Origin: Agapanthus africanus
Taxonomy: Eukaryota > Streptophyta > Magnoliopsida > Asparagales > Amaryllidaceae
Reading direction: 5' to 3'
Length of the DNA: 64,000 bases
NCBI GenBank assembly: GCA_030015575.1
Contig: CM057340.1
Coordinates: forward strand, 756,903,632-756,967,631
Numbering within the stretch: the stretch's first letter is position 1; each line of letters begins with the position of its first letter. A model generated the notes under the pieces. The model saw only the letters and a list, made by a program, of their open reading frames with translations. It searched no databases and was not told the DNA's origin. The position numbers were made by a program, and so were the translations under genes. Below are positions 22,931-35,041 of this stretch, in pieces.

Positions 22931-23962
22931 ATGATAACAATATCAAAAGAAGAGCCCGAGAATATGGAAGACCTCCCCTGGTGCTTCGAAAACAGCGATG
23001 ACAAGGTGATCTCAGAATTTCCACCAGCACCGAAAGAGCTGGAAGATGAAATGCATACTACTGCAGATAACCTCAAGAAAATTGAGTTGGGGACGGCGAA
23101 CGACCCACGACCGACATTTGTCAGCGAGTTGCTATCTGAAGAAAGGGTGGCTACGTTAAAAGATGTGCTTATGCAGTATAGAGATTGCTTCGCGCGGAGT
23201 TATTCCGAAATGCCAGGACTAGACCCAAAAATCGCTGTGCATAAGCTGGCGATATCCCCGAATGTTAAACCAATCAAACAAGCACCGAGAAGAATGCGGC
23301 TCGAGCTTGAGATGAGCATTAACGCCGAAGTCAAGAAGCTGATCGATTCTGGCTTTATCCAAGAAGTTCAATATCCCGACTGGATCGCCAATATCGTCCC
23401 GGTGATGAAGAAAAATGGGACAGTGCGCATATGCGTGGACTTCCGGGATCTCAATAAAGCCTGCCCGAAGGACAATTTCCCAGTGCCAGTCACCGAGCTG
23501 ATGATAGATAACACGTCCACTCACGAGGTTTTCTCCTTCATGGACGGCTCGTCAGGGTATAATCAGATAAAGATGCATCCCGAAGACCAGAAGCACACCG
23601 CTTTCCGAACCCCTTTGGGTATATTCTGCTACAAGATGATGCCATTCGGTCTAAAGAACGCCGGTGCCACCTACCAAAGGGCCATGATGAAGATCTTCGA
23701 TGACCTTATACATGAAATCGTCGAATGCTATATAGACGACCTCATGGTTAAGAGCAAATCATACGATGAGCATTTAGAGCATCTGAAGACCATATTTCAA
23801 CGCCTTCGACAATACAACTTGAAGATGAACCCTCTCAAGTGTGCATTCGGAGTTTCCTCAGGGAAATTCTTAGGATTCATCGTCCGACACCGAGGTATCG
23901 AGATAGATCCGTCAAAGATTAAGACGGTCATGGAAATGCCTCCGCCAAGGACTCTCAAGTAA
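22931..23962 (+). pseudogene. pol: Reverse transcriptase of element 1
   Basis: Contains the RT domain: RRMRLELEMSINAEVKKLIDSG, VRICVDFRDLNKACPKDNFP, FMDGSSGYNQIKM, PFGLKNAGATYQRAM, the catalytic YIDD at 23729-23740 (residue about 267), and GKFLGFIV. All expected motifs are present and intact. It would copy the element RNA into DNA. A single TAA at 23960-23962, in a position where the family normally has a coding residue, separates it from the RNase H block in the same frame. The sequence is of Tat type, with the Asn-Ala-Gly-Ala motif before the active site. Confidence 0.9.
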
Positions 23963-24601
23963 TTGCGGTCTCTGCAAGGGAAGCTCGCGTACATACGGCG
24001 ATTTATAGCCAATCTTTCAGGCAATTGCCGTACTTATAGCCACCTAATGAAGAAGGGGACCCCGTTCATCTGGGATCAAAAATGCAAAAACGCGCTAGAC
24101 GAAATCAAACAGTACTTGCAAAACCCGCCAGTGCTGGCTGCTCCGGTCAAGGGAAAGCCCCTCATTCTCTATACGACCGCCCTCGAAGGTTCCTTAGGCG
24201 CATTATGGGCACAAGAGAATGACCAAGGAAAAGAAAGAGCTCTCTATTACTTGAGTCGAGTTCTCCTGGGGGTAGAAAGTAACTATTCACCCATCGAAAA
24301 ACACTACCTAGCGTTGATCTTTGCGATAACAAAGCTCAGGCACTATGCGTTGGCGCATGAAGTCCATCTCATTTCGAAAGTGGACCCTCTCAAATATTTG
24401 ATGTCAAAGGCCATATTGAGAGGGCGACTCGCTAAATGGGCCTTACTCTTGATGGATTTCTCGATAACTTATCAACCTCTCAAGGCAGTAAAAGGCCAGG
24501 CCATCGCCGACTTCCTCGCTGAGCATCCGATACCGGCTGATTCCCCTTTGAATTGCGAGCTGCCAGACGAACATGCGTTTGACGCAATCGATGGTAGTGA
24601 T
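23963..24601 (+). pseudogene. First RNase H of element 1 (degenerate), cut by element 2
   Basis: Follows the RT frame after one stop. It includes the RT connection (LRSLQGKLAYIRRFIANLSG) and an RNase H fold region. The first catalytic Asp is replaced (LYTTALEGSLGAL, where family members have a Cys-Asp-Ala), and the third site reads LISKVDPLKYL where TDH is usual; the Glu (SPIEKHY) and last Asp (AIADFLAEH) remain. Loss of the original RNase H is known in Tat elements that gained a second one. The frame is interrupted at 24601 by element 2 and resumes at 36595. Confidence 0.8.
24597..24601. repeat. Target site duplication GTGAT of element 2, left copy
   Basis: GTGAT before the LTR start TGTTCATAT at 24602; the same five bases follow the other LTR at 36590-36594. 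Confidence 0.95.
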
Positions 24602-25061
24602 TGTTCATATCAGATTTTTGCATTTTCATACCGCCCAATTTTTATCACACTGCATATCGGTAGGTACTCTTGAGCCGTGTTTGCTAGTCAATTGCAGGAT
24701 ACAGGTTCTCGGCTCTAAAACGGTGAAATTCATGGAAAAAAACACGACAAAATCTGGGTTCCTGCCAATCACTGATAAAACACGGATCTCCGCTCTTTAT
24801 CCGTCTGTTGCCACACACCAGTTAAGAGACAAAATGGCAAATCGATGTCACTTTCATGCACAAGGCTCAATGGCAGCACAAGATCCAAGAAATCTATGCG
24901 GAGCTCGAGAAAATCATGACAAAAAGATCCATATCTAATCACCTTTTGATCAACAGAAATTCTGGAAAAATCGTGAAGCAATTCTGAGAAAAATCATATA
25001 CCATACTGAAGGTCACTACTATCCAGGAGAAGCCACCAAAATTGGTGACCCAATTCCCCAA

Positions 25062-25112
25062 TTAGGCCGCGGAACCGCGGCCTAAGCATGCTTAGGCCGC
25101 GGAACCGCGGCC
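25062..25112. repeat. Double GC-rich palindrome in the 5' LTR of element 2
   Basis: Inverted repeat with 11-bp arms TTAGGCCGCGG / CCGCGGCCTAA and a 2-base centre at 25062-25085, then GCATGC, then a second copy from 25092. The 3' LTR has only one copy (35502-35522). A looser pair of related CCGCGG sequences is in the leader at about 26583-26632. The LTR copies lie about 100-140 bp upstream of the TATA box. Confidence 0.9.
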
Positions 25113-25200
25113 ATACAGAGTCGTCAGAAGTCCAGTTTTTAGGGGCAGTTGGGTCTTTTCACATGGGTCCAGTATGTTGCCCTAGAATTTCTGTTACCTG

Positions 25201-25211
25201 CCTATAAATAG
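25201..25211 (+). promoter_or_regulatory. TATA box of element 2 5' LTR
   Basis: CCTATAAATAG, a good plant TATA match, about 600 bp into the LTR. The same sequence is kept in the 3' LTR at 35611. Confidence 0.7.
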
Positions 25212-26181
25212 TCCAGAACCTTGTGAAGCCAAAGGTGCATAATCTTGTATTTTTCTAGGTTTAGAATACTTGTTTCTTCTTCCTCTTCTCATCTCTTCTC
25301 TATTGAAAAAATTGTAGTGAGATTTTGTGAGTGAAGAATGATGAATAAAGAAGTTCATTTTATTATCATACTTGTCTTGCTCTTATGTTAAATGTTTGTA
25401 ATTTTCATTTGTTAACTTAGTTGTTGTTATTTCTTGTTGTTTCTTTCTTTCTCTTTTTCTTTATCCTTAAAACAACCATGATGCTTACGCTTGATCCTTG
25501 CCAAGGTGAGGTCGCAAATAGCTAGTTGTTATCTTCTAATCTCCTTCTTTCTATCTTCCTCTTTTGTTTTGTTTTCTTTTTATTATGATGTGTGAGTAGT
25601 TTCATACTTGTTAGGGTAGGATAAGGGAAGTTTGAGAGAAGGAAATCTCTCTCACTCTTTCCTTGCCCAACATCTTAAATCGACTCCCGTTAATTGAACC
25701 ACAATCCGCTCCTTACGGCACCTTATCCTACATGATAGCGGTGATTCCGTAGTGAGACCGGTTGTGGTTGAATTAACCGGAGGTTATGGCTAAGAGCCAA
25801 GAACGGACGGACAAGCACCAAAAGGAAGAACTTAAGCGTTGGAAAGCCTAGCTTATACTCGCAAGTTCCTTCCTGGTCGTGCTAATCCCCGTTGTTGCCG
25901 ATTACCGTAACACCGATATTAAGAGTGGCAATGAAAGAAGTGAGGGACTCCTAACTCAAACTAACCTAATCCTAACCCTAACAAGCTCTCTTTACATATC
26001 ATTTTAACACTTAGTTAATCACAAACAAATCTGGACTTTCGGACTTAACTCGTTAAAGCACATAGAAAAAGATTCACATCTCCCTGCGGACGACTCGTAC
26101 TCAACCGGCTAGCTACAAGCGAAACCGTCTTGATTGCGGTAATTAACTAAACTTGAACACGCAGAATATCTACCAATCAAA

Positions 26182-26199
26182 TGGCGCCGTTGCCGGGGA
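26182..26199 (+). other. Primer binding site of element 2, tRNA-Asp
   Basis: TGGCGCCGTTGCCGGGGA starts two bases after the LTR end. It is a perfect complement of the 3' end of plant tRNA-Asp (ending CCCCGGCAACGGCGCCA), as recalled. This primer is used by Athila-type elements. Confidence 0.9.
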
Positions 26200-27455
26200 G
26201 ACGGTAGTTTATTTCTTTGTGTAATTTCGGGTTAACTTGTGAATATAAATATAACCGAAAAATAAAACAAAAAAATATATACTTTGTAAAAAAATCATTT
26301 TGTTATTTTTGATTAGTTTTTGTGCAAGTGTGCAGGATAATACGGAATTCGAGTTCAGTGCAAAGACGTGGGATATTCGAAATTCAAGTTCAGTGCAAAA
26401 GACGTGGGAAGATAGACCCACATTTCGCGGCTACACCGCGACGGATCAAAACGAAGCAAACGGTCTACTGTAAAAATCTGGAGCAGATACAGTAAGCAAG
26501 TCAAAATTCAGCACATCCAGACAAGCAGAGGACACCCAACAGAGCACCTACACAAAAATTGAAGGCCCATCTCACTGTTCCTGCCGCGGAACCGCGGCAT
26601 AAGGAGGCTTAGGCCACGGAACCGCGGCCGTTTGGTGCCTTCGGGCTGCCAAAATCTCTGTAAGTGTCTTTCTTTTCTTCCCCACTCCTCTGGACTCCAA
26701 TAAACTGTGTTTTCTTCAGCATTCTTTGCGCAAACTCTCTTCCCCCTTCCAATAAACTGTTCTTGTGCAGGATACTTTGCGCCGCGTTAAAATAAAATTT
26801 TTTTGCAGTTGATTTGTTATCGCTTTGCATTCATTAATACGGACTTAAGGGGCTTGAAACCAATTCAGATTGGGTGGGGATTTCATCACCCTTCCCAGGA
26901 CCGCAGAAATCAAAAAAAGCATATGCATTGACCATTGTTAAATTAAAAAAATACTAGACTCAGCCCTAAGGACTTCGCGCTCAATAGGACAGAGGACTAA
27001 TTACAGGCATCGGCCGTTTATCCTATCCTGACTTTGCGGTGTCTAGGCAAGTGTGACGAAGGCAAGTGGTTATTTAATTGAGGAACTTCGCGAAAGCGTT
27101 GGACAACCTCCCACTTACCTGGCACTTATCTGGCCGCAATTGGCGGAGAAGAGGCGGTTTGAGGTCCTGTTTCTAGTTCTTTGGAACAGTTAGGAGCTGT
27201 CTAGCTGACCTAGGTGACCCTTGATCTAGGTGTGATTGTGCATATCTTGTTTGTGATTGGTTAAAGCCGTAAATCCGTACATATTTCTGTAAAGCTCTTC
27301 TTAAAAATAAAAAAAGGGAAAAAATCAAAATCTTTTATAAAAACTTGCCCTTTGTCGCCAAAATCCATTTTTCACCCACCACCCATCGCCTTTCTCCATT
27401 GACGTTTTCTTACCCTCACCTTCTCCGCTTTGACTATACTAAACTCGTTTAGTGT
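26200..27455 (+). other. Untranslated leader of element 2
   Basis: About 1.25 kb between primer site and the gag ATG, without a credible ORF. It would carry the packaging signal. It contains CCGCGG palindromes (26583-26632) related to those of the LTR. Confidence 0.7.
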
Positions 27456-30400
27456 ATGTCCACTTGGAATCGAGACACTAGCGCCCGTCTAGTCCGCGTT
27501 ACGTTAGTCGCTACCGACTACGCGATCGACTCAGACGTCGAAACTCCATCCACTCCTCTTTCACCTTTACCTTTGCCGGCCAACTCCGACGTTGACCGGA
27601 ATTCTGTTCATACATCTTCACCTTCACCATCACCAACCTCTTCTTCCGCGATGTCAGGATTTAATCCGAACATATCTTTGACTACCTCTGGATTGGCTCC
27701 ACCTCCTACGGAGACCAATAACCCACCACCATCGCCTGTTGTAGCGCCGCAGCAAATCGCGCTCCAGGATCGTTTCTATCCCACCCGTTCTGCACTTCCC
27801 ACCTGCCTTTCTCTTCCACTGGCCAATGGGGATAATTTTGAAATTAAGCCCCACTTCATCAACATGCTTCCACGATTTCATGGGCTTGAATCTGAAGATG
27901 CCTATATCTTCATCAATAAATTTCAAAACGTTTGTGCCATGATGAAAACTACCCAACTGTCGGACGATGCTATACGTCTACGGGTTATTCCGTTCACTTT
28001 ATGCGATCTTGCTGAAAAATGGCTGTATAGCACCGCTTCCTACTCCATAACCAGTTGGGACGAGTTTGTAAAAGCGTTTCTAAAGAAATTTTATCCAAAT
28101 CATAAAACCGCAAGGATTCGCAATGAAATCAACCAATTATCTTAGCTTCCTTCTGAACCCTTCTGGAAATGCTTTGACCGGTACAAAGACCTTCTTGTTC
28201 AGTGTCCTCACCATGGTATCGAGAGATGGCAACTTTGCCAAACCTTATACAAAGGCCTGAACCCAGCAACGAAGCAGTTGTTGGAAACCATTTGTCAGGG
28301 CCACTTCCTATCGAAATCTGACGAGAAAGCGTGGCAATTCTTTGACGACCTTGCGGAGCAAACGCTACAATGGGAGAGCACCAGACCGACTTCTTCTTCT
28401 ACCTCCACTTCTACCGGTCAGTCTAGGGTAGGAATTCACCAACTTGACGTCTCTATTGCGATGAAAGCTGAAATGGCTGCAATAACGAGAAAGCTTGAAG
28501 CGATAGAGAGCAAATTTTCTTCTCCTGCTCCTACCCCTGTTCTTCCCCTTCGTACCATTTGCGCTTGTTGTTCCGATCCTTTTCACTTAACCGAAGAGTG
28601 TCCTTACAATCCACCATCGCAAGGACAGGATCAGGTTAATGCTGCATTCCAGCAAAGACCGAGGAATGATCCATACTCTTCCACCTACAATCCCGGTTGG
28701 AGGAACCACCCCAATTTCGCCTGGAATCAGAATCAGAATCAATTCCAAGGCAACAATTTCCAAAGGGCCCCTCTGCCGCAACAACAAGCGCAACAACAAA
28801 CTCAACAGCAGTTTCAGCAGCCCTTCCAACCCCAGCCTTTTCAAAATCAGACGAACAACTTTGCACCCAACAATTCTTTTCCCCAAAACAACTTTGTTCC
28901 GTCAAACAACGATAAGGTTTCCTCGCTTGAACGAAGTCTGGAGGCGTTCGTCAAACAATCGACTCAATCCACCGCAAACATCCAGTCTTCCATTCAGTCC
29001 TTAGTGCAACACACTGCCGCTCACGGGCAAAGCATCAAAACCATCGAGGCCCAGATTGCACAGCTGAATGCGGCCTTAAGCGAGCGAGAGAAGGGGAAGC
29101 TCCCGTCCCAACCACTCCCAAATCCCGGTCACCCACAGAATGTACATGTTGCTCTTGAACAACAGAATCATAATGTGAGTGCCGTGACCACATTGAGATC
29201 GGGAAGGATGCTGCAAAACAACATCGGCACACGGATCAATGATGACACCCCGGCCGCTTCTTCTTCTACTTCTTCTTCTTCTTCGTCTCCTGCTTCTTCG
29301 TCTTCTGAGCCTATTCTCCGTTCTTCACAAGGCTCTCCTTCCTCTTCTTCTGCTTTGAATGGACCCACTTCTCACTCCACGAAAACACTTGTTCTGGGAT
29401 CCGTTCCTACTCCACAATCTCCTCCACAAGCATTAGACTCAACCAATTTTAAAAACGTCCCATTTCCAAACCGGTTGAGGTCTAATAAACAAAATCTTCA
29501 AATGGAGAAGATTCTGGAGTTATTTAAGCAGGTTAACATTAACATTCCTCTTTTAGATGCCGTCGAACAAGTCCCATCCTACGCGAAAATCTTAAAGGAC
29601 TTGTGCATGAAAAAGAGAAAGTCTCAGGTACCAAAGAAAGTTTTCTTGGCTAGTGCTGTGAGTGATGCTCTTACCCAATCTTTACCACAAAAACGGAAGG
29701 ACCCCGGCTGTCCTACGATTTCCATTACCATTGGGGATAAGAACATCAACCGCGCACTATTAGATCTTGGTGCCAGTGTTAACCTTCTTCCGTACTCAGT
29801 ATACAAGCAATTAGGCATAGGAGAGCTGAAACCCACACACTGTACTCTCCAAATGGCCGACCGATCGATCACCCATCCTAGGGGTGAGCTAGAGGATGTG
29901 TTAATCAAAGTCGGGGACTTCATATTCCCCGTTGACTTCATTGTATTAGACACACAGCCTGTAGCTAACCCCCGGAATCAAATTCCGGTGATACTCGGTC
30001 GCCCATTCCTTGCAACCTCAAATGCTGTGATCAATTGTCGCAATGGTTCGATGAACCTCTCTTTTGGAAACATGACAATTGAACTCAACATTTTTAGGTT
30101 GGGGAATCAGCCCTCCGAACCTAATGCTCATATACTGGACGTCTGCTCGATCCAGGAGATCACCCCTGAAGAGTGTGAATTCGAGGAGTTTCTGTTCGAT
30201 CATGCTAACCTTAATGCCACTAGTGCGTTCCTCCTCGAACCTGCTACTGTTTCTGCGCCCGACAACGACTACGAGTGTTTCACGTTCTTGAACGATCTTA
30301 GCCGCTCGCAACCCGAGTTTGAATCCTTCGAATTTCCGGATGAATTACCTGAACCATCCGACTCGGTCGCTTACACTCGTTTTGAACCTTTGCTGGAGTC

Positions 30401-33400
30401 CTTTGAGTTCGAGACCTCTGCACAAATCTTGCCTTCAATCGTTTCACCTCCGACGCTCGAACTCAAGCCTTTGCCGTCTCACCTTAAGTACGCTTACTTA
30501 GGTGAGAACGAGACCCTCCCTGTCATCATCTCGGCTTCTCTAGCTCCAGAGCAAGAGAAAGCCCTTCTCGCGGTCTTGCACAGCAACAGGCAAGCTTTTG
30601 GCTGGTCCATGGCGGACATCAAGGGGATTAATCCCCTGATCGTTGAACATCACATTCATCTGATGGATGAAGCCAAACCAGCCCGGGATCCACAAAGACG
30701 GCTCAATCCAGTCATGAAAGAGGCTGTGAAGAAGGAGATCGTAAAATGTCTAGATAGTGGTATCATTTACCCTATCTTTGATAGCCAGTGGGTTAGCCCC
30801 ATTCATGTTGTCCCCAAAAAGTTGGGCATCACGGTCATAACCAACGAGGCGAACGAGTTAATCCCTACTCGCACACAAACTGGGTGGCGAGTATGCATTG
30901 ATTACAGAAAATTCAACGCCGCAACGCGGAAAGACCACTTTCCGCTACCTTTCATTGACCAGATGCTTGAACGATTGGCCGGACACGAGTACTACTGCTT
31001 TCTTGATGGCTACTCCGGCTATAATCAAATTCCCATCGCCGAAAAAGACCAGGACAAGACCACTTTCACTTGTCCTTTCGGCACGTTTGCATATCGTCGC
31101 ATGCCCTTTGGATTATGCAATGCGCCCGCTACCTTCCAGCGGTGTATGATGGGAATCTTCTCAGACATGGTGGAAAAATTTCTGGAGATCTTCATGGACG
31201 ATTTCTCCATCTTCGGCGTTTCCTTCAACGAGTGTTTGCTGCATCTTGACGCTGTCCTTACCCGATGTAAGGACAAGAATCTCACTTTGAATTGGGAGAA
31301 GTGCCACTTCATGGTGCGCGAAGGTATTGTCTTAGAACATATCATCTCGCAAAATGGCATAGAGGTTGACAAAGCAAAGATTGAGGTCATTTCCAATCTA
31401 CCTCCTCCCCGATGCGTCAGAGATATCCGAGCCTTCCTTGGCCATGCCGGTTTCTATAGACGATTCATCAAGGACTTTAGCAAGATTGCTAGGCCCTTGA
31501 CACTTTTACTGGCCAAGGATATGCCATTCGACTTCAACTCGAGCTGTGTGACTGCATTCGAGTCATTAAAACGCTCACTCACTTCTGCTCCCGTTCTTTC
31601 TTCACCTGACTGGACGCACCCATTTGAGATTATGTGCGATGCATCCAACTTTGCCATTGGTGCTGTCCTTGGACAACACATCAATAAGATGCCGCACGTA
31701 ATCTATTATGCGAGCCGAACCCTGAACGACGCCCAACTCAATTATACAACAACTGAGAAGGAATTCTTGGCTGTTGTATGTGCTTTAGAAAAGTTCAGGC
31801 CCTACCTCATCGGCTCTCCAGTCATTGTCTACACAGACCACTCTGCTCTGCGCCATCTTTTTGCGAAGAAAGATGCAAAATCTCGGCTGATACGTTGGAT
31901 CCTCTTGCTTCAAGAGTTTGACCTTGTCATTAAGGACAAACGAGGATGTGAAAACGTAGTTGCCGACCATCTCTCACGACTTCCTTCTTCGCCTTCGCTT
32001 CCAATTCCGATCAATGACGTTTTCCCGGATGAACAGCTCTTGACAGTATCTTGCGAACCCTGGTTCGCAGATATTGTGAACTATTTGGCCACGGGATTAC
32101 TACCGACTGAATGGTCAATTCAGGACAGACTTCGCTTCTTATCCCAAGTAAAATACTTTTACTGGGACGGAACCTATTTGTTCAAGTACTGTCCCGACCA
32201 GATTATTCGTCGGTGTGTCCCTGACGAGGAATTCAAGAGTGTGCTGTCATTTTGCCACGATCAAGCGTGTGGCGGGCATTTTGGCCCCAAAACGACAGCT
32301 GAGAAGATCTTGCAATGTGGTTTTTACTGGCCACAACTCTTCAAAGACGCTCATGACTATTGCAAGACTTGCTCCCGGTGCCAACACTTGGGCCGGATAT
32401 CCCGGAGGAACGAGATGCCGCTCCAACCGATCTTGGTTGTGGAGATTTTCGATGTTTGGGGGATAGATTTCATGGGGCCGTTTCCCAGCTCTTTCGGGAA
32501 CTTGTACATTCTTCTCGCTGTTGATTACGTCTCTAAATGGATCGAGGCTGTGCCCAGCCGGACTAACGACAACAAGGTTGTCGTTAGGTTTCTTAAAGAA
32601 AACATTTTCTTCCGGTTTGGGCACCCCCGAGCGATCATTAGCGACAATGCAAGTCATTTCTGCAATAAGACTTTCGAGGCCTTGATGCGGAAATATTCCA
32701 TTAATCATAAGCTCTTTACGCCCTACCACCCCCAAACCTGCGGGCAGGCCGAAGTTTCAAATCGGCAAATCAAGCAGATACTGGAGAAGACGGTTTCCAA
32801 GAACCGTAAGGATTGGTCGCTGAAACTCAATGATGCCCTTTGGGCCTTTCGAACCGCTTATAAGACCGACCTTGGTATGTCTCCCTATCGGCTTATGTAC
32901 GGAAAAGCTTGCCACCTACCTGTCGAAATAGAGCATCGCTCATTTTGGGCGATAAAGGAGCTGAATCTGTCTCTCGAAGATGCGGGCAGCCATCGGAAGC
33001 TGCAGTTGAACGAATTGAGCGAGCTTAGGGATGAGGCTTACGATAACGCGGTTGTCATTAAGAATCGAACGAAGGTGTTTCACGATAAACACCTTTTGCG
33101 CAAAACTTTCGTACCTGGTCAGCAGGTACTGCTTTACGACACCCGACTTCACTTCCATCTAGGAAAGCTCAGATCTCGCTGGAAAGGGCCGTATTTTGTG
33201 CGGAATGTGTATCCGCAGGGCGCTGTGGATTTGGAAAATCCAAAGGACGGTTCATTTTTCAAAGTGAACGGACACCGACTAAAACCGTACCTTAGCGCCG
33301 AACCAACAGAGGAGCTCCTGGTCTTACAGGAGCCGGTTTACCCTGCATTTCCTCTGCCTACCACCAAACTTCGGTTATTCAGCCAAGAACAGTGGACACT

Positions 33401-33473
33401 GTTCCAAATAAGTTTGGGGGTATGTATATACCATTTTGTAAATTTTTGTGGATATTCTTTTTCTTTTCTTTAA
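27456..33473 (+). pseudogene. gag-pol: gag-pol polyprotein of element 2, one premature stop
   Basis: One frame of 2005 codons from ATG 27456 to 33473, interrupted only by TAG at 28143-28145 (codon 230). In order, with residues counted from 27456: Ser/Pro-rich N-terminus; Gag core (RFHGLESEDAYIFINKFQNV near 148); CCHC zinc knuckle [14 protein letters not shown] (28560-28601, residue 369); Gln/Asn-rich linker; protease with [11 protein letters not shown] (Asp at 29763, residue 770) and [11 protein letters not shown] with [27 protein letters not shown] and FMDD at 31191-31202 (residue 1246); RNase H with CDAS (31638, residue 1395), [15 protein letters not shown] and VADHLSRL, all four catalytic acids present; integrase with HHCC finger and D, D-35-E at 32466, 32643 and 32751; and a C-terminal RSRWKGPY motif. 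No chromodomain. Gag and Pol share one frame with no frameshift. Apart from the single stop it appears fully coding. Confidence 0.93.
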
Positions 33474-35026
33474 AAATAACAAACAAAAAAATTATAAAAA
33501 AAAAATGTTTGTATCGCTAACCGACAATTTTGACCCTTCAAATGATCTCTTCATGCAATGACAGTGAGGACACTGTCCAGTTTAAGTTTGGGGGTACGCT
33601 CGGTACGCATTTCTTACCTTCGCATTCATATGTATATTCTGCATCTGCATATTAAAATCCATAAAATCCATAAAAATCTGAAAATTTTCTAAAAACATAA
33701 AAACTTTTTTGTCAAGTTAGCTAGTGGGAGGACTCTGATTCAACATTTCGACGGTTTTGTTTGATAAAATAAGAATAACTAAATCTTATGTTTAGATTTT
33801 GAAAACCTGAAAGATAACTCTCCTTTGAAGTTAACTATAGCTGATATACGTCTTTACATCACACTACACGTGCCGTGAGTTTTTGGGAATTAGATGACAA
33901 GTCTTTTATGTCGAAAAACTTTTAAATGGATAAATGATTTTCTGAGGATCAAATAGGTTTGTTCGGAAATAAGTAATATCAAGAATAGTTTATGAAGTAA
34001 GTGAATATGAAGGAATGTTATTGATGCCTTAATTGGAACTAAGTCTGAAAAATAACCCATCTGGAACTTGATTGGAATGATTACACACCAAAACCCACTA
34101 AACACGTCTTTTATCCAAAAAAATAATTAAACTGCCGGCTATATCTCCGTTCGTATTAAATCATCATGATTTTCACGCCCAACTGTCTTTTGTTTGTGGA
34201 CCTAGGTAACTTGAGTAATTAAGTCCGCTGGGATGTTTCTACACCTCATGCCCTAAAGCCAACTGGTTTAGGTGCATTGGCCCAAAACTCGTTAAGAAGC
34301 CTAGAAAGTCCAGATTAAAACAAAGTCAAGCAAGTGTTCTCTCCGAGTTAAAATTCCTAACGGTTCTTTGTGTGAAAATAATCTTGATAAAAGACAGGCT
34401 TTTATAAAAAATTTAGCGGAGATATGAAGGTTTTATTCTATGATAAAGACTATTGCACGTTCACAGAGGTGTGTATGAAATTAAAACAAGAAAAATGTGG
34501 AGTGAAATATAAGACTAGTTTCCTGTTAAGGAAGATAGAAATTCTAAAGTTGAAACTTTACTGGAAAACGAAACTTGAAAAATGCTTAACTCTTTATAAA
34601 ACTTATGTGATCCTTTCAAAATTTTTATCAGGGCTTTATTATGTGACATGATGACTTTAAATCGATCCTTCTGGAAACGTAACGACACCGTTTGCACTAC
34701 ACGTAAAGACATATAAAATCTGTAGTTAAATAAGAAGCGAGGTGTGAAAAATAAAGGTTCGATAGTCTAGACTTAGGATAATAGAATTGTTATTTTCTGA
34801 AACAAAACTTTAGGGTTTGAATCTTAGTTATTTTACAAAACTAGCTTGACCGGATTTTGTGGGTAGTATCCGCTGAAAACCCTCAGGAGAAAACACTCCT
34901 CCTACTAGGAACACCTAGAGGTTTAACGGCTTGTTGCACATGCTCAGTGCAATCGCGTTCCCTGCGAAAGTGAGGTTAGGAAATTTTTTGTGAATAAATT
35001 GGCTTTGCTCGGGACGAGCAAATGAT
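33474..35026 (+). other. 3' untranslated region of element 2, no env
   Basis: About 1.55 kb of AT-rich sequence between pol and the 3' LTR. No ORF above about 75 codons, no signal peptide or membrane segment, so the env-like gene of classic Athila is missing. Two extra copies of the tract AAGTTTGGGGGTA occur at 33410-33422 and 33584-33596, each preceded by GGACACTGT. Confidence 0.8.
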
Positions 35027-35039
35027 AAGTTTGGGGGTA
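35027..35039 (+). other. Polypurine-like tract of element 2
   Basis: AAGTTTGGGGGTA ends two bases before the 3' LTR start at 35042, the position of the plus-strand primer. The form with TTT inside the purine run is typical of Athila and Cyclops-type elements. Confidence 0.8.
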
Positions 35040-35041
35040 TT

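Larger units (their letters stand above)
24602..26179 (+). mobile_element. 5' LTR of element 2, 1578 bp
   Basis: TG at 24602, CA at 26179, directly followed by the primer site. It is 30 bp longer than the 3' LTR because a GC-rich palindrome is present twice (25062-25112). A TATA box CCTATAAATAG lies at 25201-25211. ORFs inside are chance frames repeated in both LTRs. Confidence 0.95.

Noticed and set aside
24573-24981. ORFs of 70-121 codons inside the Athila LTR, repeated at 35022-35421
   Set aside because: Occur in both LTRs only because the LTRs are copies; no gene features.
28587-29368. Leu- or Glu-rich minus-strand ORFs in gag
   Set aside because: Created by Gln- and Ser-codon runs on the coding strand.
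32247-32735. 162-codon minus-strand ORF in integrase
   Set aside because: Antisense shadow of a well-conserved integrase core.
33474-35026. Search for an env-like gene
   Set aside because: Longest frame is about 75 codons with no signal peptide or membrane segment; Athila env is absent.
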